From Comamonas sp. SCN 67-35 (GTDB lineage Bacteria; Pseudomonadota; Gammaproteobacteria; Burkholderiales; Burkholderiaceae_C): a stretch of DNA of 52,704 nt. Under the pieces are notes generated by a model, which saw only the letters and a list, made by a program, of their open reading frames with translations, searched no databases and was not told the origin of the DNA. Of this stretch, positions 1-8,727 are shown piece by piece. A program made the position numbers and the translations under genes. The DNA lies in assembly GCA_001725255.1 (NCBI GenBank), contig MEFV01000020.1, positions 1 through 52,704 of the forward strand, read 5' to 3'. Each line of letters opens with the position of its first letter. Positions within the stretch are counted from its first letter, which is position 1.

Positions 1-98
1 GGCTGAGTCCAAGGTCTTGCTGCTTCATGGGTCGATTGTTGCAGTTGCGCGTGCATCAGACCATCAGGGAGAGCACGGGTTTTGAACATCTTCCCTAG
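1..98 (-). mobile_element. Upstream end of an IS5-like element (partial, copy A-left)
   Basis: These 98 bases are identical, in inverted orientation, to 52606-52703. A minus-strand ATG at 26-28 opens a frame reading M-K-Q-Q-D-L-G-L-S that runs off the left edge. This resembles the N-terminus of IS5-family transposases, but only nine residues are visible. The element ends at 94-98 with CTAG, and its terminal bases (GGAAGATGTTC read inward) share the GGAAG start of the neighbouring element. The rest lies outside the window. The family call rests on the short start, the CTAG target and the similar terminus, so it is tentative. Confidence 0.6.
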
Positions 99-1276
99 GG
101 AAGGTCTGCACAACCCTGCCTCAGCGCGAGCTGATGTGTGAATGTCCACATGCTGAAACCAGCGCCGAATTTGCCGCCGATTTCTCATCTTTTGAACCCG
201 ATTGGACCCGCTTTCGGGCCTTGGCCCGCCTTGCAGGCGCACTCATGCCTGCACCCCCTGCAAAATGCGTTTGCGCACCATCCACAGATTGGACAGGGCA
301 AACATCACCAGCAACTGGCTGGTGTTCTTGGCCAGCCCCCGATAGCGCACCTTGCGGTGCCCGGACTGGCACTTGAGCACCCGAAACTGATGCTCAACCT
401 TGGCGCGGATGCTGGCCTTGACCTGCTCCAGCTGTTCCCTGAGCGCATTGATCGGCTGGCTCGTGTCCATGTCCCGGCGCTGGCCCGGCATCATGGCGAT
501 TTGCCAATTCACATCCGGGTGCTGCGCCTGCACTTCTTCACGCTTGTGCGCCCCTCGGTAGCCCGAGTCGGCAAAGACGATGTTCTCTTCGCCATGCAAC
601 AACGCCGTCGCCTGCGTGATGTCGTGGGCATTGGCCGCCGTCGTGGTGACCGTGTGCACCAGGCCCGGGTCGGCGTCCACGCCAATGTGCGCCTTCATGC
701 CAAAGTGCCATTGATTTCCTTTCCTGGTCTGGTGCATCTCAGGATCACGCTGGCCGTCCTTGTTCTTGGTCGAGCTCGGTGCGGCAATCAAGGTAGCGTC
801 CACCACGGTGCCGCTCTTGAGCATGAGGCCACTCGATCAGTTTGGCGTTGACGGCGGCCAATATCTGCTGGCCCATCTGGTGCTCTTCGAGCAGGTGACG
901 AAAGCGCAGGATGGTGCTCTCGTCGGGCAGGCGTGTGATGCCCGCATCCAGGTGGGCGAACTCGCGGTACAGGGGGATATCGTGCAGTGCCTCTTCCATG
1001 GCCGGATCGGAATGGCCAAAGAACTGCAGCAGCAGATGAATGCGCAGCATCACCTCTGTGGCAAACGGTGGGCGCCCCGTCTTGCCCGCTGGCGCGTGCA
1101 GCGTGATGAGCGCTAGCAGATCGGACCACGGGATCACCAGGTTCATCTCATCGAGGAACTCACGCTTGCGCGTGCGCTTAGTCACGAGTTCAAATCCGGT
1201 GTGGGCAAGGCTCATTTGTTGCATGGCTCAACTGTCTCACATCACGAGGTCTGGCAGGGACATTTGCAGACTTTCC
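99..1276 (-). mobile_element. Complete IS5-family insertion sequence (about 1178 bp)
   Basis: The left terminus reads GGAAGGTCTGCACAA from 99. The right terminus, read inward on the minus strand from 1276, is GGAAAGTCTGCAAAT, giving imperfect inverted repeats of about 15 bp. CTAG flanks both sides (95-98 and 1277-1280), fitting the YTAR target duplication of IS5-group elements. The transposase fills the minus strand. The element sits directly against the IS fragment at 1-98, so one IS used the CTAG at the edge of the other as its target. No outside copy is visible for defining the ends, so they were set from the repeats and the CTAG flanks. Confidence 0.85.
243..1224 (-). pseudogene. IS5-family transposase, frameshifted
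   Basis: Two overlapping minus-strand frames together make one DDE transposase of about 325 residues. The N-terminal part (1224 down to about 825) starts M-Q-Q-M-S-L and carries the family's T-R-K-R-E-F-L-D-E-M region, then runs out of frame after A-K-L-I-E near 824-835. The C-terminal part (824-243) continues G-L-M-L-K-S-G-T-V-V-D-A-T. It holds the three catalytic acids: D in V-V-D-A-T, D in A-D-S-G-Y and E in V-E-H-Q-F-R. The junction fits a two-base loss (or one-base gain) around 830. Transposases of roughly 1.2 kb IS5-group elements are normally one frame, so a mutation or sequencing error is more likely than programmed frameshifting. Without the frameshift all catalytic residues would be present. 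Confidence 0.85.
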
Positions 1277-1280
1277 CTAG

Positions 1281-1364
1281 GAGAAAATGCTCAGGATTTC
1301 GCCAGAGCCGAACCTCGTGTTCCACCTGGTTCGTTGGATTCACATGGTCGGTTCGCGCGGTTGA
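1281..1364 (+). other. Possible 3' remnant of a gene cut by the IS
   Basis: Immediately right of the IS flank an open frame continues for 27 codons to a TGA at 1362-1364, reading E-K-M-L-R-I-S-P-E-P and later V-R-W-I-H-M-V-G-S-R-G. It has no start codon context of its own and could be the tail of a gene disrupted by the IS. It is too short to recognise and could be chance. Apart from this, the interval 1281-1379 shows no recognisable feature before the flavoprotein start. Confidence 0.2.
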
Positions 1365-1379
1365 TGGGATGATCGCCCC

Positions 1380-2657
1380 ATGTCGTCCGTGCCGCCCGAT
1401 CACCCTGTAAGCCCTTCTTTCTGCGACGTCGCCATCATCGGCGGCGGCCCCGCCGGCCTCATGGCCGCGGAAGTGGCCGCGCAGGCGGGCGTCGCCGTGC
1501 GCGTTTTCGACGCCATGCCCTCGCTCGGGCGCAAATTCCTGCTTGCAGGGCGCGGCGGGCTGAACCTCACGCACTCCGAGCCCGAGCCGCGCTTTCTCGC
1601 CCGCTTTGGCGCGCGTGAGCCGCAGCTCGCGCCCCTGCTGCGCAGGTTCGGCGCGCGCGAGCTGCGCGCCTGGGCCGATGAACTGGGTGCACGCACCTTC
1701 GTCGGCAGCTCGGGCCGCGTGTTTCCGGCCGACATGAAGGCCGCGCCGCTGTTGCGCGCCTGGCTGCGGCGGCTGCATGCGCTGGGCGTGCGCTGGCATG
1801 TGCGCCACCGCTTCGCCGGCTGGGCGGGCGATGGCGCGCTCCTGCTGGCCACGCCCGGGGGCGAGGCGCGCGTGGCGGCCCGCGCCGTGGTGCTGGCCCT
1901 GGGCGGGGCGAGCTGGCCGCGCCTGGGCTCGGATGCGGCCTGGGTGCCCGTGCTGGCGGCGCGCGATGTGGCGGTGGCGCCGCTCAAAAGCGCCAACTGC
2001 GGCTTCGACGTGCGCGGGCCGGGCGGATTGCCGGGCTGGTCGCCGTTCTTTGCCGAGCGCCACGCGGGCCAGCCGCTCAAGACCGTCGCGCTGCGCTGCG
2101 AAGGCTTCGAGCGGCGCGGCGAATTCGTCGTCACGGCCACGGGCGTGGAGGGCAGCCTGATCTACGCCGCCTCGGCACTGCTGCGCGACGCCATCGAGGC
2201 GCGCGGGGAGGCCACGCTGCACCTGGACCTGCTGCCCGACCGCACCGCCGAGCAGGTGCGCGCGGCCGTCCTGCATCCGCGCGGCGCGCGCAGCGTGGCC
2301 AGCCACCTCAAGGGCCGCCTGGGCCTGCAGGGCGTGAAGATGGCGCTGCTGCACGAGCAGCTCGGCAGGGAGGGCGTGCACGACGGAGCGCGGCTGGCCG
2401 CCGCGATCAAGGCGCTGCCGCTGACCCTGGCCGCCGCCCGCCCGCTGGCGGAGGCCATCAGCACCGCGGGCGGCGTGCGCTTCGACGGCCTGGATGCGGG
2501 CCTGATGCTGCGGCGCCTGCCCGGCGTGTTCTGCGCGGGCGAGATGCTCGATTGGGAGGCGCCCACCGGCGGCTATCTGCTCACCGCCTGCATGGCCACG
2601 GGCCGCGCGGCGGGGCAGGGCGCGGTGCGCTGGATCGAGGCAGGCCGAGCGATTTGA
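1380..2657 (+). CDS. FAD-dependent oxidoreductase, PP_4765-type (HI0933-like) flavoprotein
   Basis: The protein has 425 residues. A Rossmann FAD-binding motif I-I-G-G-G-P-A-G-L lies at residues 19-27. Further on are the family signatures G-R-K-F-L-L-A-G-R-G-G-L-N-L-T near residue 50 and, at the C-terminus, C-A-G-E-M-L-D-W-E-A-P-T-G-G-Y. These place it in the HI0933/BaiN-like flavoprotein superfamily, specifically the shorter PP_4765-type group. Members bind FAD and are presumed cytoplasmic oxidoreductases, but the substrate of this group is not established. The ATG at 1380 gives the usual length with the FAD motif close to the N-terminus. The IS ends about 100 bp upstream and could have altered its promoter. 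The next gene, cheV, is in the same direction but has its own Shine-Dalgarno, and I see no functional link. Confidence 0.88.
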   Translation: MSSVPPDHPVSPSFCDVAIIGGGPAGLMAAEVAAQAGVAVRVFDAMPSLGRKFLLAGRGGLNLTHSEPEPRFLARFGAREPQLAPLLRRFGARELRAWADELGARTFVGSSGRVFPADMKAAPLLRAWLRRLHALGVRWHVRHRFAGWAGDGALLLATPGGEARVAARAVVLALGGASWPRLGSDAAWVPVLAARDVAVAPLKSANCGFDVRGPGGLPGWSPFFAERHAGQPLKTVALRCEGFERRGEFVVTATGVEGSLIYAASALLRDAIEARGEATLHLDLLPDRTAEQVRAAVLHPRGARSVASHLKGRLGLQGVKMALLHEQLGREGVHDGARLAAAIKALPLTLAAARPLAEAISTAGGVRFDGLDAGLMLRRLPGVFCAGEMLDWEAPTGGYLLTACMATGRAAGQGAVRWIEAGRAI

Positions 2658-2765
2658 ACCGCCTTGACGCACCGGCGCGGCGCCGCGGAAATGACCGCCG
2701 ACATCCGCGTGCAAACTTATAGAATGGCCGCGTACCGCGCCACCACGGGCGCTGGAGGACCTCAC

Positions 2766-3755
2766 ATGGCAAAGTCCCAGTCTGAAATCGATGAGCGCGC
2801 CAACCTGGCCGGTTCGAACAAGTTCGAAATGCTGATGTTTCGCCTGGGCAAGGACAAGGCGCTGGGCCAGTCCGAACTGTTTGGCATCAACGTCTTCAAG
2901 ATTCGCGAAATCATGGCCATGCCGCAGATCACGCCGGTGGTGGGGGCGGACAAGCTTTCGCTGGGCGTGGTGAACCTGCGCGGGCAGGTGATCCCCGTGT
3001 TCGATCTGCCGGCCATGGTCGGCTGCACGCCCGAGACGGGGCTCAACATCCTGCTGGTGACCGAATACGGCCGCAGCGTTCAGGCCTTCGCGGTCGAGTC
3101 GGTGGAAGACATCGCGCGCCTGGACTGGAAGCAGGTGATTCCCGCGGAAGCCAGCGGCAATTCCAAGTCGCTGGTGACGAGCTTCGCACGTCTCGAAGAC
3201 GATGGCAGCGGCGAGCAGCGTCTGGCGCAGGTGCTGGACGTGGAGGCCATCGTGCAGATGATCACCCCCGAACGGGACCGCCACGCCGTGGACGGCAGGA
3301 AGCTGGGCGCCAAGGTGCGCATGAAGGGCGAGTCCATCGTGCTCGCCGCCGATGACTCCTTCGTCGCGCGTTCGCTGCTGGAGCAGGAGCTCAAGGGGCT
3401 GGCGGCGCCCTACGAGATCGTCAAGTCCGGCAAGGAGGCGTGGGAGCGGCTCAACGTGCTGGCCGAACAGGCCAAGGCCGAAGGCAAGTCCATCCTCGAC
3501 AAGGTCGGGCTCGTGCTGACCGACCTGGAAATGCCCGAGATGGACGGCTTCACGCTCACGCGCAACATCAAGCAGGACACGCGCTTTGCCGGTTTGCCGG
3601 TGCTGATCCATTCCTCGCTCACGGGCACGACCAATGAGGGGCTGGTTCAGAAGGTCGGCGCCAACGGCTATGTCGCTAAGTTCGAGGCGGCAGAACTCGC
3701 CAATGCCATTCGCACGGCCTTGGCGGACAGCGCGGCCGCCACGGTGGCGGCCTGA
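2766..3755 (+). CDS. cheV: Chemotaxis coupling protein CheV (CheW + receiver)
   Basis: A protein of 329 residues. The first ~165 are a CheW-like coupling domain (V-N-L-R-G-Q-V-I-P-V-F-D-L is the typical core), which links chemoreceptors to the CheA kinase. The C-terminal ~140 are a response-regulator receiver domain with the phosphoacceptor Asp at about residue 253, in L-T-D-L-E-M-P-E-M-D-G. CheV acts in the cytoplasm at the receptor array, and phosphorylation of its receiver is thought to tune adaptation. The frame is open further upstream, but the ATG at 2766 has a GGAGG six bases before it and begins where family members begin, so I chose it. A TTATAGAAT stretch about 50 bp upstream may be the -10. 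It is convergent with fabI, 13 bp apart. No other chemotaxis gene is in the window. Confidence 0.95.
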   Translation: MAKSQSEIDERANLAGSNKFEMLMFRLGKDKALGQSELFGINVFKIREIMAMPQITPVVGADKLSLGVVNLRGQVIPVFDLPAMVGCTPETGLNILLVTEYGRSVQAFAVESVEDIARLDWKQVIPAEASGNSKSLVTSFARLEDDGSGEQRLAQVLDVEAIVQMITPERDRHAVDGRKLGAKVRMKGESIVLAADDSFVARSLLEQELKGLAAPYEIVKSGKEAWERLNVLAEQAKAEGKSILDKVGLVLTDLEMPEMDGFTLTRNIKQDTRFAGLPVLIHSSLTGTTNEGLVQKVGANGYVAKFEAAELANAIRTALADSAAATVAA

Positions 3756-3768
3756 GCGCGGACCAGAC

Positions 3769-4569
3769 TCACACCTGATCGGCCGACAAGCCTGCGGTCT
3801 GGCTGAAGCCCGCATCCACGTAGGTGATCTCGGCCGTCATGCCGCTGGCCAGGTTGCTCAGCAGGAAGGCGGCGACGTTGCCCACGTCCTCGATCGTCAC
3901 GTTGCGCCTGAGCGGCGCGGCGTCGGCCACGCGCGAGAGCAGCTTCCCGAAATCCTTGATGCCGCTGGCCGCCAGCGTCTTGATCGGCCCGGCCGAAATG
4001 CCGTTGACGCGGATCGCCCGGCCATCCTCGGTGCGGCCCATGGCTTCCGCCAGGTAGCGCACGCTCGCTTCGAGCGAAGCCTTGGCCAGACCCATGGTGT
4101 TGTAGTTGGGAATGCTGCGCAGCGCGCCCAGGTAGGTGAGCGTGAGCAGCGCCGACTGGTCGTTCAGGTAGGGCAGCGCCGCCTTGGCCAGCGCCGCGAA
4201 GCTGTAGGCGCTGATGTCGTGCGCGATGCGAAAGTTCTCGCGCGAGAGGCCGTCGAAGAAGTTGCCCGCGATCGCCTCGCGCGGCGCAAATCCGATGCTG
4301 TGCACGAAGCCGTCGAACGTGCCCCAGGCCGCGTGCAGGTCGGCAAAAAGCTTTTCGATCTGCGCATCGTCGCCCACGTCGCAGTCAAATGTCAGCGTGG
4401 AGCCGAACTCGGCCGCGAACTCGGTGATGCGCTCCTTGAAGCGCTCGCCCACGTAGCTGAAGGCCAGTTGCGCGCCCTGCTGGTGGCAGGCGCGCGCGAT
4501 GCCGTAGGCGATGGAGCGGTTGGACAGCACGCCCGTGACGAGCAGCTTCTTGCCTGCGAGAAAACCCAT
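3769..4569 (-). CDS. fabI: Enoyl-[acyl-carrier-protein] reductase (NADH)
   Basis: A 266-residue short-chain dehydrogenase-type protein that catalyses the last reduction of the type II fatty acid elongation cycle, trans-2-enoyl-ACP to acyl-ACP, in the cytoplasm. The FabI-specific cofactor loop is seen near the N-terminus ([14 protein letters not shown]). The catalytic pair falls exactly on the E. coli numbering: Tyr156 and Lys163 in Y-N-T-M-G-L-A-K, with Tyr146 in T-L-T-Y. Length equals the family norm. It is transcribed divergently from the peptide-binding protein gene at 4614, with about 45 bp between the two starts, so their promoters must overlap. Confidence 0.97.
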   Translation of the reverse strand: MGFLAGKKLLVTGVLSNRSIAYGIARACHQQGAQLAFSYVGERFKERITEFAAEFGSTLTFDCDVGDDAQIEKLFADLHAAWGTFDGFVHSIGFAPREAIAGNFFDGLSRENFRIAHDISAYSFAALAKAALPYLNDQSALLTLTYLGALRSIPNYNTMGLAKASLEASVRYLAEAMGRTEDGRAIRVNGISAGPIKTLAASGIKDFGKLLSRVADAAPLRRNVTIEDVGNVAAFLLSNLASGMTAEITYVDAGFSQTAGLSADQV

Positions 4570-4613
4570 TGTTGTTCTCCTGATGGTGCGGTGGTTCAGT
4601 GCAGAATTGTCGC

Positions 4614-6413
4614 ATGCGAGGTTTGCGACTCTTCCTGCTCGGCGCCTGTCTGGCGGCGGCGCTGCCCGTGCGCGCCGACTATGCCTACGCGCTCTGGGGC
4701 GACGTGAAGGAGCCGGCCGATTTCACGCACTTTCCCTATGTGAACCCGGACGCGCCCAAGGGCGGCGAGCTGCGCCTGGTCAGCAATTCGCGCGCTTCCA
4801 CCTTCGACAAATACAACCCCTTCACCATCCGCGGCAGTGCCCCGGCCTACCTGTCGCAGCTGATGTTCGACACGCTGCTCACCGGGTCGCTGGACGAGAC
4901 CGCCACCGGCTACGGGCTGCTGGCCGAGGATGTGAGCGTGGCGGCCGATGGCCTTTCCGCCACCTTCCGCCTGCGGCCCGAGGCACGCTTTCACGATGGC
5001 TCGCCCGTCATGGCGCAGGACGTGAAGTACAGCTACGACACGCTGGTGGGCCCTTACGTCTCGCCCGGCTACAAGACCATGCTCTACGAGGTGGCCGGCT
5101 GCGACGTGATCGACGAACGCACCGTGCGTTTTCGCTTCAAGGCGCCCAATCGCGAGCTGCCGCTCACCGTCGGCGGTCTGCCCGTGTTCAGCCGCGCCTG
5201 GGGCGCGGGCAAGACCTTCGACCAGGTGGTGATGGACACGCCCATCGGCAGCGGGCCGTACAGGATAGGCCCGGTGAATTTCGGCAAGGACATCACCTAC
5301 GTGCGCGACCCGAACTACTGGGCGCGCGACTTGCCGGTGAGGAAGGGCACGGCCAACTTCGACCGCATCCTGGTCAAGATCTACAAGGACAACACCGCGC
5401 GCCTGGAGGCACTGAAGGCGGGCGAGTTCGACCTGATGCGGTTTTTCAGCGCCGGCGACTGGGCGCGGCGCGTGAACGGCAAGCGCTTCGCGACCGGGGA
5501 GCTGGTGAAGACCGAGTTCAGGAACAAGCTGCCCGCGGGCTTTCAAAGCTACGTGCTCAACACCCGCCGCCCGCTGCTCAAGGACCTGCGCGTGCGCCGC
5601 GCGCTCGGCCTGGCGTTCGATTATGAATGGATGAACAGCCACCTGTTCTACGGGGCGTACCAGCGCGTGCAGGGCCTCTTCGGCAACACGCGCTGCGAGA
5701 CGCAGGGCGAGCCCACGCCCGCCGAACTGGCGCTGCTGGATCCCTGGCGCGCGCAGCTGCCCGAGGCCACCTTCGGCCCCATGGTGCAGCCGCCCGTCAC
5801 CCAGGATGCGATGGCGCTGCGCGAGCACCTGCGCCTCGCCCAACAGCTCTTGAAGGAAGCGGGTTGGGAGGTGAAGGATGGCGTGCTCAGGAATGCGCAG
5901 GGCGAGCCCTTCGTGCTCGAGTACATGGACAGCAGCGAAGGCGGCATGCGCACCATCTTCTCGTGGCAGCGCAATCTGGCCCGGCTGGGCATCACGCTCA
6001 ACTACCGCTCGGTGGACTTCGCGCTGTACCAGCAGCGGCTGCAGAAGTTTGACTTCGACATCACCACCATTGCCTTCCAGGGCACGAACAACCCGGGGCA
6101 GGAATTTGCCGATCTGTTCGGCAGTCAGGCGGCCGATCAGGAAGATTCGGGCAACTTCGCCGGGGTGAAGAACCCGGCCGTCGATGCGGTCATCCGTGCC
6201 ATGGTCTCGGCCAAAACGCTGGCTCAGATGCTGCCCGCCTGCCACGCACTGGACCGCATCGTCGCGGCCGAGCACTACCTGATCCCCCAGTGGTATGCGA
6301 GCACGCACCGCATGGTGTACGACGCCTGGCGCCTGGCCAAACCCGAGGTGGTGCCGCCCTACTCGCCGGGCGAGATGTGGGTGGTGGACACCTGGTGGTC
6401 GAAAAAACCTTGA
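4614..6413 (+). CDS. yejA: Periplasmic peptide-binding protein of a YejABEF-type ABC transporter
   Basis: A 599-residue family 5 extracellular solute-binding protein. The N-terminus ([11 protein letters not shown] then A-L-P-V-R-A-D) is a Sec signal peptide, so the mature protein is periplasmic. The region [10 protein letters not shown] at about residues 40-49 of the precursor is characteristic of YejA, which delivers oligopeptides, and in E. coli microcin C, to the YejBEF permease. An in-frame GTG lies at 4599, but the ATG at 4614 starts the signal peptide directly and is preferred. The matching permease and ATPase genes (yejB, yejE, yejF) are at 19738-23449, separated from this gene by yedI, a defence island and dabAB. 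The substrate is inferred from family only. Confidence 0.9.
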   Translation: MRGLRLFLLGACLAAALPVRADYAYALWGDVKEPADFTHFPYVNPDAPKGGELRLVSNSRASTFDKYNPFTIRGSAPAYLSQLMFDTLLTGSLDETATGYGLLAEDVSVAADGLSATFRLRPEARFHDGSPVMAQDVKYSYDTLVGPYVSPGYKTMLYEVAGCDVIDERTVRFRFKAPNRELPLTVGGLPVFSRAWGAGKTFDQVVMDTPIGSGPYRIGPVNFGKDITYVRDPNYWARDLPVRKGTANFDRILVKIYKDNTARLEALKAGEFDLMRFFSAGDWARRVNGKRFATGELVKTEFRNKLPAGFQSYVLNTRRPLLKDLRVRRALGLAFDYEWMNSHLFYGAYQRVQGLFGNTRCETQGEPTPAELALLDPWRAQLPEATFGPMVQPPVTQDAMALREHLRLAQQLLKEAGWEVKDGVLRNAQGEPFVLEYMDSSEGGMRTIFSWQRNLARLGITLNYRSVDFALYQQRLQKFDFDITTIAFQGTNNPGQEFADLFGSQAADQEDSGNFAGVKNPAVDAVIRAMVSAKTLAQMLPACHALDRIVAAEHYLIPQWYASTHRMVYDAWRLAKPEVVPPYSPGEMWVVDTWWSKKP

Positions 6414-6444
6414 TGCCCGTCAACCTGTCTACGGAGATGCTTTC

Positions 6445-7428
6445 ATGGCCGGTGCCAGCCTTCTGACCCTGCTCGACGACATTGCCACGCTGCTCGACGA
6501 CATCGCGCTGATGACCAAGGTGGCGGCGAAGAAAAGTGCCGTCGTGGCCGACGATGTGACCACCATGACCAAGGTGGCGACGCAGAAAACCGCCGGCGTG
6601 CTCGGCGACGACCTGGCGCTCAACGCCCAGCAGGTCAGCGGCGTGCGCGCCGAGCGCGAGATCCCCGTGGTCTGGGCGGTGGCCAAGGGCTCGCTCGTGA
6701 ACAAGGCCATTCTCGTGCCGGCGGCGCTGGCGATCAGCGCCTTCGTGCCCTGGCTCATCGCGCCGCTCTTGATGCTGGGTGGCGCGTTCCTGTGCTTCGA
6801 GGGCGTGGAAAAACTCGCGCACCGCTTCCTGCACGAGCCGGCGCCTGACGCGGGCGTGGTGGCGCAGCCGGTGGTAGATCTGGATGCGGATCTGGCGGCG
6901 CTCGAAAAGACCCGGATACGCGGCGCGGTGCGCACCGACTTCATCCTTTCGGCCGAGATCATCGTCATCGCGCTGGGCACCGTGGCCAGCGCGCCGTGGG
7001 CGCAGCAGGTGGCCGTGCTCGTCGGCATCGCCATCATCATGACCGCGGGCGTCTATGGTCTGGTGGGCGGCATCGTCAAGCTCGACGACCTCGGCCTGTG
7101 GCTCAGCGGCAAGGCGGGCCGGACGGCGCAGGCCCTGGGCGCCCTGCTGCTGGCGGCCGCGCCCCGGCTGATGAAGTTTCTTTCGGTGGCGGGCACCGCG
7201 GCCATGTTTCTGGTGGGCGGCGGCATTCTGGTGCATGGCGTTGCGCCCCTGCACCATGGCATCGCGGCCGTCGGCGCGGCTGTTCAGCACGGCCCGCTGA
7301 GCGGCCTGTGGCGGGTGCTCGCCGTGAATGCGCTCAACGTGCTCGTCGGCATGGTCGTGGGCGCGCTGGTGCTGGGGGCCGTGATGGCGCTGCGCCGGGT
7401 ACGGGCGAAAGGGGGTAGACAGGAATGA
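6445..7428 (+). CDS. yedI: DUF808 / YedI family inner-membrane protein
   Basis: A 327-residue protein matching the DUF808 (YedI) family. The N-terminal third is the diagnostic, D-D-I/D-D-V-rich segment with [12 protein letters not shown], then M-T-K-V-A repeated, then [11 protein letters not shown]. Several hydrophobic helices follow (around [15 protein letters not shown] and three further segments to the C-terminus), so it is an integral inner-membrane protein. Its function is not established; some members are annotated as putative transporters. The ATG at 6445 was chosen because the family starts M-A-G-A/S-S-L-L. The last four bases overlap the start of the next gene (ATGA at 7425-7428), so the left edge of the defence island coincides with this gene's stop codon. 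Confidence 0.88.
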   Translation: MAGASLLTLLDDIATLLDDIALMTKVAAKKSAVVADDVTTMTKVATQKTAGVLGDDLALNAQQVSGVRAEREIPVVWAVAKGSLVNKAILVPAALAISAFVPWLIAPLLMLGGAFLCFEGVEKLAHRFLHEPAPDAGVVAQPVVDLDADLAALEKTRIRGAVRTDFILSAEIIVIALGTVASAPWAQQVAVLVGIAIIMTAGVYGLVGGIVKLDDLGLWLSGKAGRTAQALGALLLAAAPRLMKFLSVAGTAAMFLVGGGILVHGVAPLHHGIAAVGAAVQHGPLSGLWRVLAVNALNVLVGMVVGALVLGAVMALRRVRAKGGRQE

Positions 7429-8081
7429 GCCTCGTCAAATCCAGACAGCGAGTGGCCGACCATGGCGAGGTCTTTACCCCGCCGTGGATGGTGCAGGCCA
7501 TGCTCGACCTGGTGAAGGAAGAGACCGAGCGCACCGACGCCCGCTTTCTGGAGCCCGCCTGCGGCAGCGGTAACTTCCTCGTACCCATCGTGCAGCGCAA
7601 GCTGGCCGCCGTGCGGCTGAAATACGGCCACAATCTGTTCGAGCATCAACACTACGCGCTGTTGGCGCTGATGAGCGTCTACGGCATCGAGCTGCTGGCC
7701 GACAATGTCTTTGAGTGCCGCGCCAATGTGTTAGCGGTGTTCGCCGAATACCTGAAGCTGCAAGAAGGTGATGAACAGCACGGCGCTGCCGCGTATGTAC
7801 TGGCGCGCAACATCGTGCATGGCGACGCCCTGGCAATGCGTACCGCGGAAGGGGCGCCTATCACCTTTGCTGAATGGGGCTATCTGGGCAAGGGCAAATA
7901 CCAGCGGCGCGATTTTCGTTTTGACAACCTTACTGGGGCCGCCGCCTATAGTGCCGAGGATTCGCTGTTTGCTGATTTGGGAAAGCATGAAATCTTTATG
8001 CCGGTCAAGACTTGGCAGCCCATCACCGTGGCCGAGTTGGCAGCGCTCGCAAGCTCGCAAGTCACAGACAGCGGCGTTTGA
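7425..8081 (+). CDS. Short DNA methyltransferase-like protein, no visible NPPY motif
   Basis: A 218-residue protein beginning E-V-F-T-P-P at residues 15-20, as many N6-adenine methyltransferases of restriction systems do. AdoMet-binding motif I follows ([12 protein letters not shown], residues 41-52). The catalytic N-P-P-Y is absent, as is any target-recognition domain. It either is a shortened methyltransferase or belongs to a small class of stand-alone subunits in such loci; I believe similar short proteins exist beside Eco57I-type systems but cannot confirm it here. It overlaps yedI by 4 bp. The full-length methyltransferase at 10367 shares the E-V-F-T-P-P start and follows after two toxin-antitoxin-like modules. 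Base composition is visibly less GC-rich toward its 3' end than in neighbouring core genes, suggesting acquisition. Confidence 0.75.
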   Translation: MSLVKSRQRVADHGEVFTPPWMVQAMLDLVKEETERTDARFLEPACGSGNFLVPIVQRKLAAVRLKYGHNLFEHQHYALLALMSVYGIELLADNVFECRANVLAVFAEYLKLQEGDEQHGAAAYVLARNIVHGDALAMRTAEGAPITFAEWGYLGKGKYQRRDFRFDNLTGAAAYSAEDSLFADLGKHEIFMPVKTWQPITVAELAALASSQVTDSGV

Positions 8082-8114
8082 CGTTACCAGCGCGTTGCGT
8101 TACTACTTCAATCC

Positions 8115-8395
8115 GTGACGATTCAACCCTATAAGCGTCCTGAAACCCTAGCCCTGTTTGGTTTGCAGCGGGTACGCTGTTGGGTGAACATGGAGATAGT
8201 TGCCTTCAAAAAGCTGTGCCTGCTTCATGCGGCTCATGTGCTGCACGACTTGCGCATTCCCCCAGGCAACCGGCTCGAAGCCTTGAAGGGCGACCGCCAA
8301 GGCCAGCACGGCATCTGCATCAACGACCATTGGCGTATCTGTTTCGTGTGGACGCCCAAAGGCCTCAAGGATATGGAATTGTCGATTACCACTGA
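8115..8395 (+). pseudogene. higB: HigB/RelE-type toxin with 3' frameshift
   Basis: GTG at 8115 starts a HigB-like mRNA interferase of the RelE superfamily. It has the family segments L-F (residues 14-15), P-P-G-N-R-L-E-A-L-K-G-D-R and I-N-D-H-W-R-I-C-F-V-W. The normal ending I-V-D-Y-H-stop is present, but in a different frame: G-I-V-D-Y-H with TGA at 8393-8395. One missing base at about 8378 (G-A-A-T-T-G where G-A-A-A-T-T-G is expected) moves the main frame past that stop. It then reads straight into the antitoxin gene, making a single 199-codon frame 8115-8714. The toxin's conserved C-terminal strand is therefore replaced, which may inactivate it. HigB toxins cleave mRNA on the ribosome. A sequencing error cannot be excluded. 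Confidence 0.75.
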
Positions 8396-8414
8396 CCCAA
8401 CAACGGAGTGCAGC

Positions 8415-8714
8415 ATGACCAGTCAATTGACCTTGCCCACCCCAGGCGAAATCCTAGCGACTGAGTTTTTGCAGCCGCTGGGCATCACGCGATACCGCTT
8501 GGCGCAATCCATCCGCGTGCCGCAGACCCGCATCGCCGCCATCATCAAAAGTGGCCGTGCCATCACCGCCGACACCGTGCTGCGGCTGACGCGCTTTTTT
8601 GGCACCTCGGTCGAGTTCTGGCTGAACTTGCAAAGCCAGTACAACACCGACACTGCGCGCATGGCACTGGGTGCCGAGCTGGATGCGATTGAGCCTCTGG
8701 CCGTCATGGCGTGA
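8415..8714 (+). CDS. higA: HigA-type antitoxin, XRE helix-turn-helix
   Basis: A 99-residue HigA antitoxin. It starts with the family's P-T-P-G-E-I-L-A-T-E-F-L motif and continues with an XRE helix-turn-helix (Y-R-L-A-Q-S-I-R-V-P-Q-T-R-I-A-A-I-I). The typical C-terminal W-L-N-L-Q-S-Q-Y is also present. HigA proteins neutralise HigB and repress their own operon. The ATG at 8415 is internal to the fused frame created by the upstream frameshift, so HigA can also be made as the tail of a HigB-HigA fusion. The family normally begins at this point. It is followed after 13 bp by the ImmA/IrrE-type gene in the same direction. Confidence 0.85.
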   Translation: MTSQLTLPTPGEILATEFLQPLGITRYRLAQSIRVPQTRIAAIIKSGRAITADTVLRLTRFFGTSVEFWLNLQSQYNTDTARMALGAELDAIEPLAVMA

Positions 8715-8727
8715 ATATGGGGCAACC

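Noticed and set aside
745..830. Programmed frameshifting in the IS transposase
   Set aside because: IS5-group elements near 1.2 kb normally have one frame, and I see no slippery heptamer at the junction; a mutation is simpler.
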